Both the position numbers and the translations under genes were made by a program. The notes under the pieces were generated by a model. The model had not been told where the DNA came from. It worked only from the letters and a program-made list of their open reading frames with translations, and made no database searches. A stretch of DNA of 64,000 nucleotides from Marinoscillum furvescens DSM 4134. Its GTDB lineage: Bacteria; Bacteroidota; Bacteroidia; Cytophagales; Cyclobacteriaceae. Shown here piece after piece: positions 39,797 through 47,911 of the stretch. How positions within the stretch are numbered: the stretch's first letter is position 1; each line of letters begins with the position of its first letter. The stretch lies in NCBI RefSeq assembly GCF_003386095.1, contig NZ_QREG01000009.1:1-64000 (forward strand), read 5' to 3'.

Positions 39797-39967
39797 TTAT
39801 TTCTTCTGCTCTCGTTTGCTTTTTCGGTAGCCAAAAACAAATAACAAACCCAAACTTACCATAAAAATACCGTAAGCATGCCCCACTCCCATTACCATGG
39901 TTTCATAGATACCAATAATAAACAAAGCCACCGCAGTACTAAAAAGTATGTAATCGAGTAGTTTCAT
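39797..39967 (-). CDS. Small membrane protein in the lptC cluster
   Basis: A 56-residue protein (start ATG at 39967, stop at 39797). Two hydrophobic segments (LLDYILFSTAVALFIIGIYE and YGIFMVSLGLLFVFGY, about 3-22 and 32-47) are followed by a basic tail (RKSKREQKK). It is immediately downstream of lptC (1 bp) and 15 bp ahead of the CNNM gene, same direction, so it is probably expressed with them. No family recognised. Confidence 0.7.
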   Translation of the reverse strand: MKLLDYILFSTAVALFIIGIYETMVMGVGHAYGIFMVSLGLLFVFGYRKSKREQKK

Positions 39968-39968
39968 G

Positions 39969-40523
39969 TCATTCTTCTATCAACAAGGTGCCCTGTGGCT
40001 TTAATATTTTATAGGAAGAAAAATCCTGATCTGCCCTGAGGCCTTCACCAGTGTGCACCTCATCATCCGACTGGATGGTAACGAATCGATCGGTATAAAA
40101 TTCTTCATCTGAAGGGTTCCAGAAAAGCTCTTCGGTATTTAGTTCATCCTCGTTATCGAGGCTTTTTACCACTACATTACCTTCTGAGCGGTAGAGGTTG
40201 TCCTTGAAAGTATAGTAGACATAATCAGCTCGGAAAGTAGATACCACTTCTCCATCGTCATCCAAATACTCCAGGTAGAGGCCTTTGGGCCATTCACGGT
40301 CTCCCCCTTCATAGTTGTACTGCTGCGCCGCTTTTAGGATGACCGTCACTTTGGCTGAGTCACTCATTTTGGTATAGATGCTATCCATAGATACCAGGGG
40401 GCCTTCATACACTGGTTGATCCAGCAGTTCTTTTCGTTTTTGGCAACTCAGCGCGAGCAAGCAACAAATCACTACTCCACAAACAAAAAAACGGTCATGG
40501 GCAAACGCCATGACCGTTCTCAT
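39969..40523 (-). CDS. lptC: LPS export protein LptC
   Basis: A 184-residue protein from MRTVMAFAHDRFF. The N-terminal hydrophobic part ends CLLALSC, a lipobox-like motif, so this LptC may be lipidated rather than held by a helix. The C-terminal beta-jelly-roll region (VYEGPLVSMDSIY... and YRSEGNVVVKSLDNEDELNT) matches LptC/OstA-type domains. LptC links the LptBFG inner-membrane complex with the periplasmic LptA bridge. An ATG at 40577 would overlap the TPR gene more and is not chosen; 40511 is a further option. Confidence 0.85.
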   Translation of the reverse strand: MRTVMAFAHDRFFVCGVVICCLLALSCQKRKELLDQPVYEGPLVSMDSIYTKMSDSAKVTVILKAAQQYNYEGGDREWPKGLYLEYLDDDGEVVSTFRADYVYYTFKDNLYRSEGNVVVKSLDNEDELNTEELFWNPSDEEFYTDRFVTIQSDDEVHTGEGLRADQDFSSYKILKPQGTLLIEE

Positions 40524-40539
40524 GTATATCTTATTGAAA

Positions 40540-41847
40540 TTAGTTAGCAGGTCTTCTTTCAATTTGAACTGTTTCATTGATCCAGCAATCTACTTTTACT
40601 GTTTGACCTTCTTCCAATTCTTCGTTGAAAATTTCTTCGATAGATGGAAATTGAGCTTTGGCTGCTGCCATTTTCTCACGGTCTCCACCTTTTTTATACT
40701 GGTCATAAGCTGCGATAAATACTGCTCTATCTTTTACACGGCTTTCACCGGCTTTGCAGTCTTCGAAGCTATTCATGTAAAGGTCGCCAATGAACACATA
40801 CGCTTCTGCATTGGAAGGGTTGGCCGAAATAGCCTTGCGTGCACTTGATCTTGCCGACACTTTGCTACTGCTAGCCTGCATACGTGCCAGGCTCAGGTAT
40901 ACATCCGATTTTTTCTCTACATCATCCGTAAGCTCCACCGCTTTCTCAAAGTACTCTACTGCTTTGGTCATATCACCTTCGCCAGCTGCTCGCTGTGCGA
41001 TGAATTTGGCAATCCCGTAATCAGGAGAAGTTTCATTTACTGCGATGGCTACTTCCATTGCTAGAGGATCATCCAGACATTTTTGCTGTACCATAAGACT
41101 AAAGATTTTCTTAGCCAGGTTTATGTCTTGCGTTTCCTTAAACTTAGGCCCGAGCTTTTCGGTAATAAAGGCACAATCTACATCTACAGTAGCAGTAAGG
41201 ATTTTGTCCACATAGTCTGCTACTTTCTTCAATCGATCCTTTTTGCTCGTGTTGTCCATCTTATAAGCGATGATATCTGTGATTTGGGTGTATTTTTCAA
41301 ATACTTCCGCATCAGTGATTTCACCACCTGTCAACTTATAACGTCTGATCACGTCCATGTAAGCAGTCAGGTTGTTGGTTAGAACATCATTTCCATTGAG
41401 CTCAAATGCTTTATTGAACAGCTCGTACAATTCAGGGTACTTAGGCTTATCATCGCGATAGTACTTATAGGCCACGTAGGCTTTTCTGTTCAGTACATCT
41501 GCCTCATTATTGAAATATTTGATCCTCAAATCATACATTTCAAGTGCTTTACCCTGATACTCGAGAGTCTTTTGCTTGTCATCCGTGGCATCTGCAAGTC
41601 CCTCATAAATCTTGGCTCCATTGATGTAGATAGAAGCATTAAGGTCGGGAGTGTTCTCCAGTAACCATGAATGAGGCTCTACTGCAGCCTGCCAGTTTTT
41701 GGCCCTAACAAAGTCTGAGTAAAGTGCATTTTTTTCTTTTGCCTTATCCACTGAGTCTCCCCAGTTCCATCCAGGCTGTGCTACCGCTGCAGATGCTACC
41801 GCTACGAAAAACGCAATGCTCAAAAGATGCTTAGTAATAGAAGTCAT
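40540..41847 (-). CDS. TPR-repeat exported protein
   Basis: A 435-residue protein with a signal peptide (cleavage near AVAQ) and TPR-like helical repeats over most of its length, best seen around AVEPHSWLLENTPDLNASIY, EALEMYDLRIKYFN and MTKAVEYFEKAVELTDDVEK. It is probably periplasmic and an adaptor in envelope assembly. It stands between the barrel protein gene (13 bp) and lptC (16 bp) in one operon. No named function. Confidence 0.85.
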   Translation of the reverse strand: MTSITKHLLSIAFFVAVASAAVAQPGWNWGDSVDKAKEKNALYSDFVRAKNWQAAVEPHSWLLENTPDLNASIYINGAKIYEGLADATDDKQKTLEYQGKALEMYDLRIKYFNNEADVLNRKAYVAYKYYRDDKPKYPELYELFNKAFELNGNDVLTNNLTAYMDVIRRYKLTGGEITDAEVFEKYTQITDIIAYKMDNTSKKDRLKKVADYVDKILTATVDVDCAFITEKLGPKFKETQDINLAKKIFSLMVQQKCLDDPLAMEVAIAVNETSPDYGIAKFIAQRAAGEGDMTKAVEYFEKAVELTDDVEKKSDVYLSLARMQASSSKVSARSSARKAISANPSNAEAYVFIGDLYMNSFEDCKAGESRVKDRAVFIAAYDQYKKGGDREKMAAAKAQFPSIEEIFNEELEEGQTVKVDCWINETVQIERRPAN

Positions 41848-41860
41848 AAGCTCGTTTTTT

Positions 41861-43114
41861 TTAATCGTATCTTCTTTTTATAAACCATCGATCATTAATG
41901 GTAGCACCTATAACAACCTGGAAGTATTCTTCACGTATTAGGTTATTATCTGTGGTTCCTCTAAGACCGAATTTAAAAGCAGTATCCATACTTGAATAAC
42001 CACTTACTGGAAAAGAGGCACCAAAATTAATACCAAAATCATTAATTTCAGTGTTATTGACCAGATAAGGTAGTTGTTTTGAACTAATCCCTAGCCTCAA
42101 AGTGGTACGTTTGAAGTAAGAATTAACACTTTGGTAATCTGGGATCCATTCAAGGCCTGCAGCGATTTTGAGGGTATTTCTCAAATCATTTCGACCTTCG
42201 TTTACACTTTCCCAGTCCTGACTTACCACGTCTACTCCTATTTTAAAAGAATTTAAATTTTCGTAGGAAATTCCCAGACCATAAGCTCTTGGCAAGCTAA
42301 ATTCTGTAGGTACCTCCTCTGCTATTGTTTGAGATTGTAAGGTAGCTCCACTCAAAGCAAGGCGCTGCAAGTACTGATCCTGAGTGCCATCCAAAGCTTG
42401 AGACAGTTCGTAGGTTCCTCCCAGATTGATGTATTTTCGCTCACCTATTGTAGCCCGGTAGGAAACCCCAAACGAGACATTGAAATCTGAATAGCTCGTA
42501 CTTTCCAAATAAGACACTGCATAGTTCGTAGCAAACTCATCACTGTTCAGCAGTGCTCGGTATTTTCGATCTATCAATCCAAATACGTAAGAGGCTTTCA
42601 CCCCAACTGTTAGGCTTTTGTATATCCGAAAGCCGTTGGCCCATACAAGTTGGCTTAGGCCACCTTCTCCTTCAAACTGCGTGACACCGTTAGTAACATC
42701 ATCAATGCTATCTTGAGAAAACGTATTGTACTTTACCGTACTGAGCGGCAACAGTGCCAATGCTGCCGTCCACCTGTTTCGAACTACAGGAAAACTCAAG
42801 GCAAGAAAGCGTAAGCTTACACCGCTACTTTGATCGGTAGTGAGGTCCGTTTCATAACGACGCGTATCTCCTGTGATTCCCACCTGAAACGTACTAAACG
42901 TATTTGCTGTCAGCAGTGCAGGATTTTGTAAGTTGATGTGCCAGGCAGTAGGCATAGCTATACCAACTTCGCCCATGGCTACATTATGAGGAAGCCCCTG
43001 ATACTGCAGTTCACCAAGACCATTATTAGAGTAAGGAGAGTTGATGGCCTGACCGTAACTAAGACATGTCAGGCATATGGCAATTGCCGAAACCCAAAGT
43101 TTTTGGAGGTTCAT
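41861..43114 (-). CDS. Outer-membrane beta-barrel protein
   Basis: A 417-residue protein with a signal peptide (ending LSYGQ) and a repeating pattern of amphipathic strands with aromatic girdles, similar to FadL/OmpP1-like barrels of Bacteroidota. It begins INSPYSNNGLGELQY, a common opening of this family. Barrel strands run to the C-terminal aromatic-rich end (FQVVIGATINDRWFIKRRYD). It overlaps coaX by 4 bp (ATGA) and begins the envelope genes of the operon. Transport role not known. Confidence 0.85.
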   Translation of the reverse strand: MNLQKLWVSAIAICLTCLSYGQAINSPYSNNGLGELQYQGLPHNVAMGEVGIAMPTAWHINLQNPALLTANTFSTFQVGITGDTRRYETDLTTDQSSGVSLRFLALSFPVVRNRWTAALALLPLSTVKYNTFSQDSIDDVTNGVTQFEGEGGLSQLVWANGFRIYKSLTVGVKASYVFGLIDRKYRALLNSDEFATNYAVSYLESTSYSDFNVSFGVSYRATIGERKYINLGGTYELSQALDGTQDQYLQRLALSGATLQSQTIAEEVPTEFSLPRAYGLGISYENLNSFKIGVDVVSQDWESVNEGRNDLRNTLKIAAGLEWIPDYQSVNSYFKRTTLRLGISSKQLPYLVNNTEINDFGINFGASFPVSGYSSMDTAFKFGLRGTTDNNLIREEYFQVVIGATINDRWFIKRRYD

Positions 43115-43836
43115 TGATTATGATTCAAAATTCTATTTAAGCCCTTCAGCACTAAATCAAAGTCTGCAAAGATGGGTGCTTTTAGGATGGATTCAAAGTG
43201 CACCGTATCTCCGCCAGTCATGATAACGATCAAATCATTGTAATCTTTCGAAAACTGCTCAATAAATCCATCGATCTCATGACGTATCCCATCTACCGCT
43301 CCTCTGGCCAGACAAGCTCGTGTGGTCTTACCCGCTCCAGCTCCAAAATGCTGAGCCCATTCCGATCGAATATCAGGTAAGGCATGCGTAAACTCACTCA
43401 TCGCTCGCATTCGCATCAGTAGCCCTGGGGCAATGACCCCTCCTTCAAACGTGCCCTCTCTCGTCACCAGATCATAGGTGATGCATGAGCCTGCATCTAC
43501 CACCAGCAAGTTTCTATCTGGATAATGCGCACACCCTCCAACAGCCGCTGCCAGCCGATCTACACCCAGTGTATTGGGTGTTTGATAGGAGACCTTAATG
43601 GGTAGTGGAGTAGCTGCATCCAACACCTGGTAGCTTTCCCCTTCCATTAATGATGAGAGGTCTTTTGCGCCAGCCACTGAGCTAAACATCCAGTGGTGTC
43701 CTTTCCCAAATAAGTCCTTTGGCAAATCCTTCAGAAATTGCACCTGTTCCTTTCTAATAAGTGCGTCATTCTCAAACACCCCCACCTTAGCGGAGGAATT
43801 CCCCACATCTACGGCAACATTCCTGCTTTTATTCAC
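43111..43836 (-). CDS. coaX: Pantothenate kinase, type III
   Basis: A 241-residue enzyme that phosphorylates pantothenate at the start of coenzyme A synthesis. ATP/phosphate motifs: VAVDVGNSSAKVGVF (about 6-20), the pantothenate-binding GVDRLAAAVGGCAHY and the NLLVVDAGSCITYD (about 95-108), GGVIAPGL. I place the start at GTG 43836 because a perfect -7 element (TAGTTTTG, 43863-43870 complement) lies upstream; ATG at 43878 would lie ahead of the promoter. First gene of the envelope operon. Confidence 0.9.
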   Translation of the reverse strand: MNKSRNVAVDVGNSSAKVGVFENDALIRKEQVQFLKDLPKDLFGKGHHWMFSSVAGAKDLSSLMEGESYQVLDAATPLPIKVSYQTPNTLGVDRLAAAVGGCAHYPDRNLLVVDAGSCITYDLVTREGTFEGGVIAPGLLMRMRAMSEFTHALPDIRSEWAQHFGAGAGKTTRACLARGAVDGIRHEIDGFIEQFSKDYNDLIVIMTGGDTVHFESILKAPIFADFDLVLKGLNRILNHNQ

Positions 43837-43862
43837 TAGATTTCCAGTTTTCTGGCTATTTA

Positions 43863-43870
43863 CAAAACTA
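43863..43870 (-). promoter_or_regulatory. -7 element of coaX operon
   Basis: On the minus strand TAGTTTTG is a perfect TAnnTTTG match. It lies 26 bp before the GTG chosen as coaX start and decides between that start and the ATG at 43878. Confidence 0.6.
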
Positions 43871-43877
43871 CAAAGCA

Positions 43878-44921
43878 TTGGACCAATATACGGCAGTAGG
43901 CGTGATGTCTGGCTCATCTCTGGATGGATTAGACGTTTGTTTAGTAAAATTTAACAAATCGGACCATTGGGAATATGAAATAGAAGCCGCTGAAACACTG
44001 AATATTCCTAAGCACATAGAGGGGCAACTAAGAAATGCTCCAGCGTTGAGCACCCTTGATTTACTTCAATTAGATGTTACATATGGCGCATGGATTGCAC
44101 AAGCACTTGGCTCTTGGCTTTCGGGAAGGTCTGACATAGATGTGATAGGCATTCATGGTCACACGGTGTTCCACGAACCAGACCATAAAATCAGCCTTCA
44201 AATAGGAAACGGCAACCTCGTCTGTCAGCAGCTAGGCCTGCCTGTGGTAGACAACTTTAGGGCTACCGACTGCTACCATGGTGGCCAGGGAGCACCACTA
44301 GTTCCTGTAGGGGAAGCACTATTACTTCCAGGCTATGTGGCATATCTCAATCTTGGAGGTATCGCCAATATTTCGATCCATCACAATGGTATAACAGCGT
44401 GGGACGTGGCACCATGCAATCAGGTACTCAACCATTTTGCGCATGCGCTGGGAAAACCGTACGATGCGGGAGGAGAGCTAGCCCGAACAGGCAAAATAGC
44501 CCATGCCTGGAAATCTCAAATAGAGGCCCTGGCGTACTTTCAGCAAGCTCCTCCAAAATCACTCGCCAACCAATGGACAGCCAATATACTGGAACTAGAC
44601 GCACCTCAGGCTGAAGATGCCCTACGGACATACGTGGATTTTTTGGCTCAGGAAATAGCCAAAACCGTGAGCGGGCATACAGGCAAACTGCTCGTCACTG
44701 GCGGAGGAGCGTTAAACAGTTTTCTGGTATCAGAAATCCAAAAAGCCTGCGCTGACTCCATCATAGTTGAGACCCCTGAGCAAGAGCTCGTGGAATACAA
44801 AGAAGCACTCGTATTTGCTTTGCTCGGAACCCTTAAAAAAATTGGTCTCCCTAATGTCTATGCCTCTGTGACTGGCGCAAAAAAAGACACTGTTTCGGGC
44901 ACCTTACACCTGCCCGGCTAA
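43878..44921 (+). CDS. anmK: Anhydro-N-acetylmuramic acid kinase
   Basis: A 347-residue kinase of peptidoglycan recycling that opens and phosphorylates 1,6-anhydro-MurNAc. Family motifs: VMSGSSLDGLDVCLV (about 9-23), VGIHGHTVFHEP-like (about 90), NLGGIANIS, AWDVAPCNQVLNHFA and VTGGGALNSFLVS. The start is a TTG at 43878; no ATG is in frame before the ATP-binding motif. It faces coaX head to head with only 41 bp between the preferred starts. Confidence 0.94.
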   Translation: MDQYTAVGVMSGSSLDGLDVCLVKFNKSDHWEYEIEAAETLNIPKHIEGQLRNAPALSTLDLLQLDVTYGAWIAQALGSWLSGRSDIDVIGIHGHTVFHEPDHKISLQIGNGNLVCQQLGLPVVDNFRATDCYHGGQGAPLVPVGEALLLPGYVAYLNLGGIANISIHHNGITAWDVAPCNQVLNHFAHALGKPYDAGGELARTGKIAHAWKSQIEALAYFQQAPPKSLANQWTANILELDAPQAEDALRTYVDFLAQEIAKTVSGHTGKLLVTGGGALNSFLVSEIQKACADSIIVETPEQELVEYKEALVFALLGTLKKIGLPNVYASVTGAKKDTVSGTLHLPG

Positions 44922-44995
44922 ACCATCAGCCAGGCCGCTCAACACCCATGAAGCCGGTTTCACCAGATAGTGGTGGTGCATGTAGGGCATTTCAT

Positions 44996-45003
44996 TAAAT
45001 TTG
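44996..45003 (+). promoter_or_regulatory. -7 element of glutamate-type dehydrogenase gene
   Basis: TAAATTTG, a perfect TAnnTTTG match, lies 31 bp before the ATG at 45035. Confidence 0.65.
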
Positions 45004-45034
45004 GGGCCAATTTGACAAACAACATACCCCAAAA

Positions 45035-46267
45035 ATGAAAGATTTACTAAAGAAGTTTGAGGACAAGAAGCCTGAAATCGTCTTTGAATGGTCGGACCCT
45101 GAAACAGAAGCTGAAGGCTGGGCAGTGATCAACTCACTACGAAACGGTGCTGCCGGAGGTGGTACCCGCATGCGTGTAGGCCTGGACAAGCGAGAAGTCG
45201 AATCCCTGGCCAAAACCATGGAAATAAAGTTTACAGTATCTGGCCCTCAGATAGGTGGTGCCAAGTCTGGCATCAACTTTGACCCCAATGACCCCAGAAA
45301 AGAAGAGGTGCTCAAGCGCTGGTACAAGGCGGTATACCCACTGCTAAAAAACTACTACGGCACGGGAGGCGATCTCAATGTAGACGAAATCCATGAGGTC
45401 ATCCCCATTACAGAAGGCTTTGGGCTCTGGCACCCTCAAGAAGGAGTGGTAAATGGGCACTACGATCCACCAAAACCTCAAAAGATTCACATGATCGGGC
45501 GCTTGCGTCAGGGGGTTTCTAAAATCCTTGAGGACCAAAACTACGTACCCACTTCAGATAAAAAGTACACGGTGTCTGATATGATAACGGGCTTTGGAGT
45601 AGCAGAATCCGTAAGGCATTTTTATCAGCTTTGGGGTGGAGATATCACCACCAAGCGCGCGATAATTCAAGGCTGGGGCAACGTGGGAGCTACAGCAGCA
45701 CTATACCTGGCAAAATATGGCGTGAAAATTGCTGGGATCATTGATCGAAACGGAGGCATCATCGATACCACCGGCCTTGATCTGGACGCGATCAAGAAAC
45801 TTTTTTATGACCGTCGTGGAAACGAACTTGTAGCTGACGAGCTGATTCCTTTTGACCAATGCAATGACCAAATCTGGAGTACGGGTGCAGAAATCTTTAT
45901 TCCAGCAGCCGCTTCGCGCCTGGTATCGCGCCAGCAGGCAGAGCAACTCATCGCAAATGGACTGGAGGTAGTTGCCTGTGGTGCCAATGTTCCTTTCAAA
46001 GACGAAGCGATCTTTTACGGTCCTATTGCCGAATATGTAGATGGTCACGCTGCGCTAATCACAGATTTTATTTCAAACTGCGGCATGGCAAGGACTTTTG
46101 CATATCTGATGGACCCGAAGAATGATCGCAAAATAACTGACGATGAAATCTTCACCGACATTTCGCAAACGATTGAAAAAGCGTTAGTGAAAGTTCATCA
46201 GGAAAATCCGGAAAAAACCGGACTGGGAGAAGCAGCATTTAAGATTGCTCTTTCCCAACTAATTTAA
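45035..46267 (+). CDS. Glu/Leu/Phe/Val dehydrogenase
   Basis: A 410-residue amino acid dehydrogenase. The substrate domain has AAGGGTRMRVGLDKREVESLAK and the catalytic Lys in PQIGGAKSGINFDP (about 70-80). The NAD(P)-binding domain has the Rossmann loop IQGWGNVGATAALYLAKYG (about 208-226). It oxidises an amino acid to the oxo acid with release of ammonia. Substrate choice among Glu, Leu, Phe and Val cannot be decided; glutamate is the usual one in this group. Own promoter; monocistronic. Confidence 0.93.
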   Translation: MKDLLKKFEDKKPEIVFEWSDPETEAEGWAVINSLRNGAAGGGTRMRVGLDKREVESLAKTMEIKFTVSGPQIGGAKSGINFDPNDPRKEEVLKRWYKAVYPLLKNYYGTGGDLNVDEIHEVIPITEGFGLWHPQEGVVNGHYDPPKPQKIHMIGRLRQGVSKILEDQNYVPTSDKKYTVSDMITGFGVAESVRHFYQLWGGDITTKRAIIQGWGNVGATAALYLAKYGVKIAGIIDRNGGIIDTTGLDLDAIKKLFYDRRGNELVADELIPFDQCNDQIWSTGAEIFIPAAASRLVSRQQAEQLIANGLEVVACGANVPFKDEAIFYGPIAEYVDGHAALITDFISNCGMARTFAYLMDPKNDRKITDDEIFTDISQTIEKALVKVHQENPEKTGLGEAAFKIALSQLI

Positions 46268-46316
46268 AATCTGGCTTGTTTTTCAGCCGGCAAATGATAA
46301 TTTTAGCTTTATCTAA

Positions 46317-47837
46317 ATGACCCGAATAACCTCAATGAGAAGACATATACTAGTATTTCTATTTACTGTTTTATTAGTGGTATCGAATTTTGGCGTTGAG
46401 GTGAAAGCGGCCGACATCCCTCAGGACCACACTGAGCAGACTGTATCGGATGGCCAGCATGGCCCTGCACAGGATGGACATGGCGAATCAGCCGAAGCAC
46501 ATCATGCTCCCGCCGGATGGAGCGTGATCCCCTTTGTAGTGCTCTTACTGATGATTGCCACAGGCCCGCTTTTTTATGAGCACTTCTGGCATAAAAACTA
46601 TCCAATTGTAGCTGTAATCCTGGCTGTAATCGTAGTTAGCTATTATCTATTTGTTTTGCATAATCATCATGGCCCTGTACATGCGCTTTTTGAGTATGTC
46701 CAGTTTATAGCCCTGCTAACGGGGCTTTTTGTGGCCTCTGGCGGAATCATGATCATTGTAGATAAAGAAGCCAAGCCTGGCACCAATGTGGCCCTACTGG
46801 CTTTTGGTGCGGTGATCGCCAATATCATCGGCACCACAGGAGCTTCAATGCTACTCATTCGACCGTTTATTCGGCTCAACAAAAACAGAATCAAAGCTTA
46901 TCACATTATCTTCTTTATTTTCATTGTAAGTAATGTGGGAGGGTCACTGACACCTATTGGTGACCCTCCGCTTTTTCTTGGGTTCCTCAAAGGCATCCCT
47001 TTTTTCTGGACACTCACAAATAACTTCTTCCCGTGGATTTTCGCCATTATAATCCTTCTGTTGGTGTTTTTCCTGCTGGACAAAAACAACAAAGCCGACT
47101 ATAGCTTTGGTGAAGAGCAGGCTACACCTACTGGCAAAGTGGCTTTTCGTGGTACACGAAACTTCGCGTGGCTGGCTGTAGTGGTTGGAGCTGTCTTTCT
47201 AGACCCTAATGTATTTGAGTGGGTGCCAGGGATAATGTATGATGGACAAAAATTCTCTTACATTCGAGAAATCATCATGCTGGCCGCAGCTTTTTGTTCT
47301 TACAAATTCGCTGACAAGCAAGCGCTCAATGGCAATGATTTTAGCTTCGAACCAATACGGGAAGTTGCTTTTATATTCATTGGCATATTTGGCACCATGA
47401 TGCCTGCTCTGGAGTTGGTCAGCAATTTTGCCCAGTCCGAAGAAGGCATCCAGTTTATCACGCACAATACGCTCTACTGGGGTACAGGTTTGCTTTCTGG
47501 CTTTTTGGACAATGCGCCTACTTATGTAAACTTCCTCACGGCAGGAATGGCTGCAGATGGAGCTAGCATCAACAAGGTGGCTGAGGTCGTACAATACTCA
47601 CAAGGCGGGTATAACAACTCCATGCTAGAACTCAAGGCCATCTCCGTGGCTGCTGTATTCTTTGGTGCCATGACCTACATTGGCAATGGCCCTAACTTCA
47701 TGGTAAAATCCATCGCCGAGCAGGTAGGTATCAAAATGCCCTCTTTCTTTGGCTACATAGTCCGATTTTCCATTCCTTTCTTGATTCCGCTACTGGTAGT
47801 TGTATGGTTGATTTTCTTCTATTGGAACTTGATCTAG
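46317..47837 (+). CDS. nhaD: NhaD-type sodium/proton antiporter
   Basis: A 506-residue membrane protein with an N-terminal signal-like segment, a His-rich periplasmic stretch (HTEQ...HGPAQDGHGESAEAHHAP, about 35-62) and about twelve helices. The family motif FIVSNVGGSLTPIGDPPLFLGF (about 200-221) and GFLDNAPTYVNFL (about 396-408) mark the NhaD/arsenite permease superfamily. NhaD exports Na+ in exchange for H+, common in marine bacteria. The start lies a few bases after a TAGCTTTA element. Ended by the terminator at 47854-47893. Confidence 0.92.
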   Translation: MTRITSMRRHILVFLFTVLLVVSNFGVEVKAADIPQDHTEQTVSDGQHGPAQDGHGESAEAHHAPAGWSVIPFVVLLLMIATGPLFYEHFWHKNYPIVAVILAVIVVSYYLFVLHNHHGPVHALFEYVQFIALLTGLFVASGGIMIIVDKEAKPGTNVALLAFGAVIANIIGTTGASMLLIRPFIRLNKNRIKAYHIIFFIFIVSNVGGSLTPIGDPPLFLGFLKGIPFFWTLTNNFFPWIFAIIILLLVFFLLDKNNKADYSFGEEQATPTGKVAFRGTRNFAWLAVVVGAVFLDPNVFEWVPGIMYDGQKFSYIREIIMLAAAFCSYKFADKQALNGNDFSFEPIREVAFIFIGIFGTMMPALELVSNFAQSEEGIQFITHNTLYWGTGLLSGFLDNAPTYVNFLTAGMAADGASINKVAEVVQYSQGGYNNSMLELKAISVAAVFFGAMTYIGNGPNFMVKSIAEQVGIKMPSFFGYIVRFSIPFLIPLLVVVWLIFFYWNLI

Positions 47838-47853
47838 AAAACTAAAAGACATT

Positions 47854-47893
47854 AAAAAAAGCCGGCTGAATTGAAATTCAGCCGGCTTTTTTT
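47854..47893. terminator. Bidirectional terminator nhaD / lysC
   Basis: An 18-bp perfect stem (seven A-T pairs, then GCCGGCTGAAT/ATTCAGCCGGC, loop TGAA) with T-runs on both strands. It lies between the convergent stops of nhaD and lysC. Confidence 0.92.
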
Positions 47894-47911
47894 ATTTGGT
47901 GTGCATTTTCC

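Noticed and set aside
43878-43917. Longer coaX starting at 43878 or 43917
   Set aside because: These starts lie upstream of a perfect -7 element and inside anmK; GTG at 43836 fits better.
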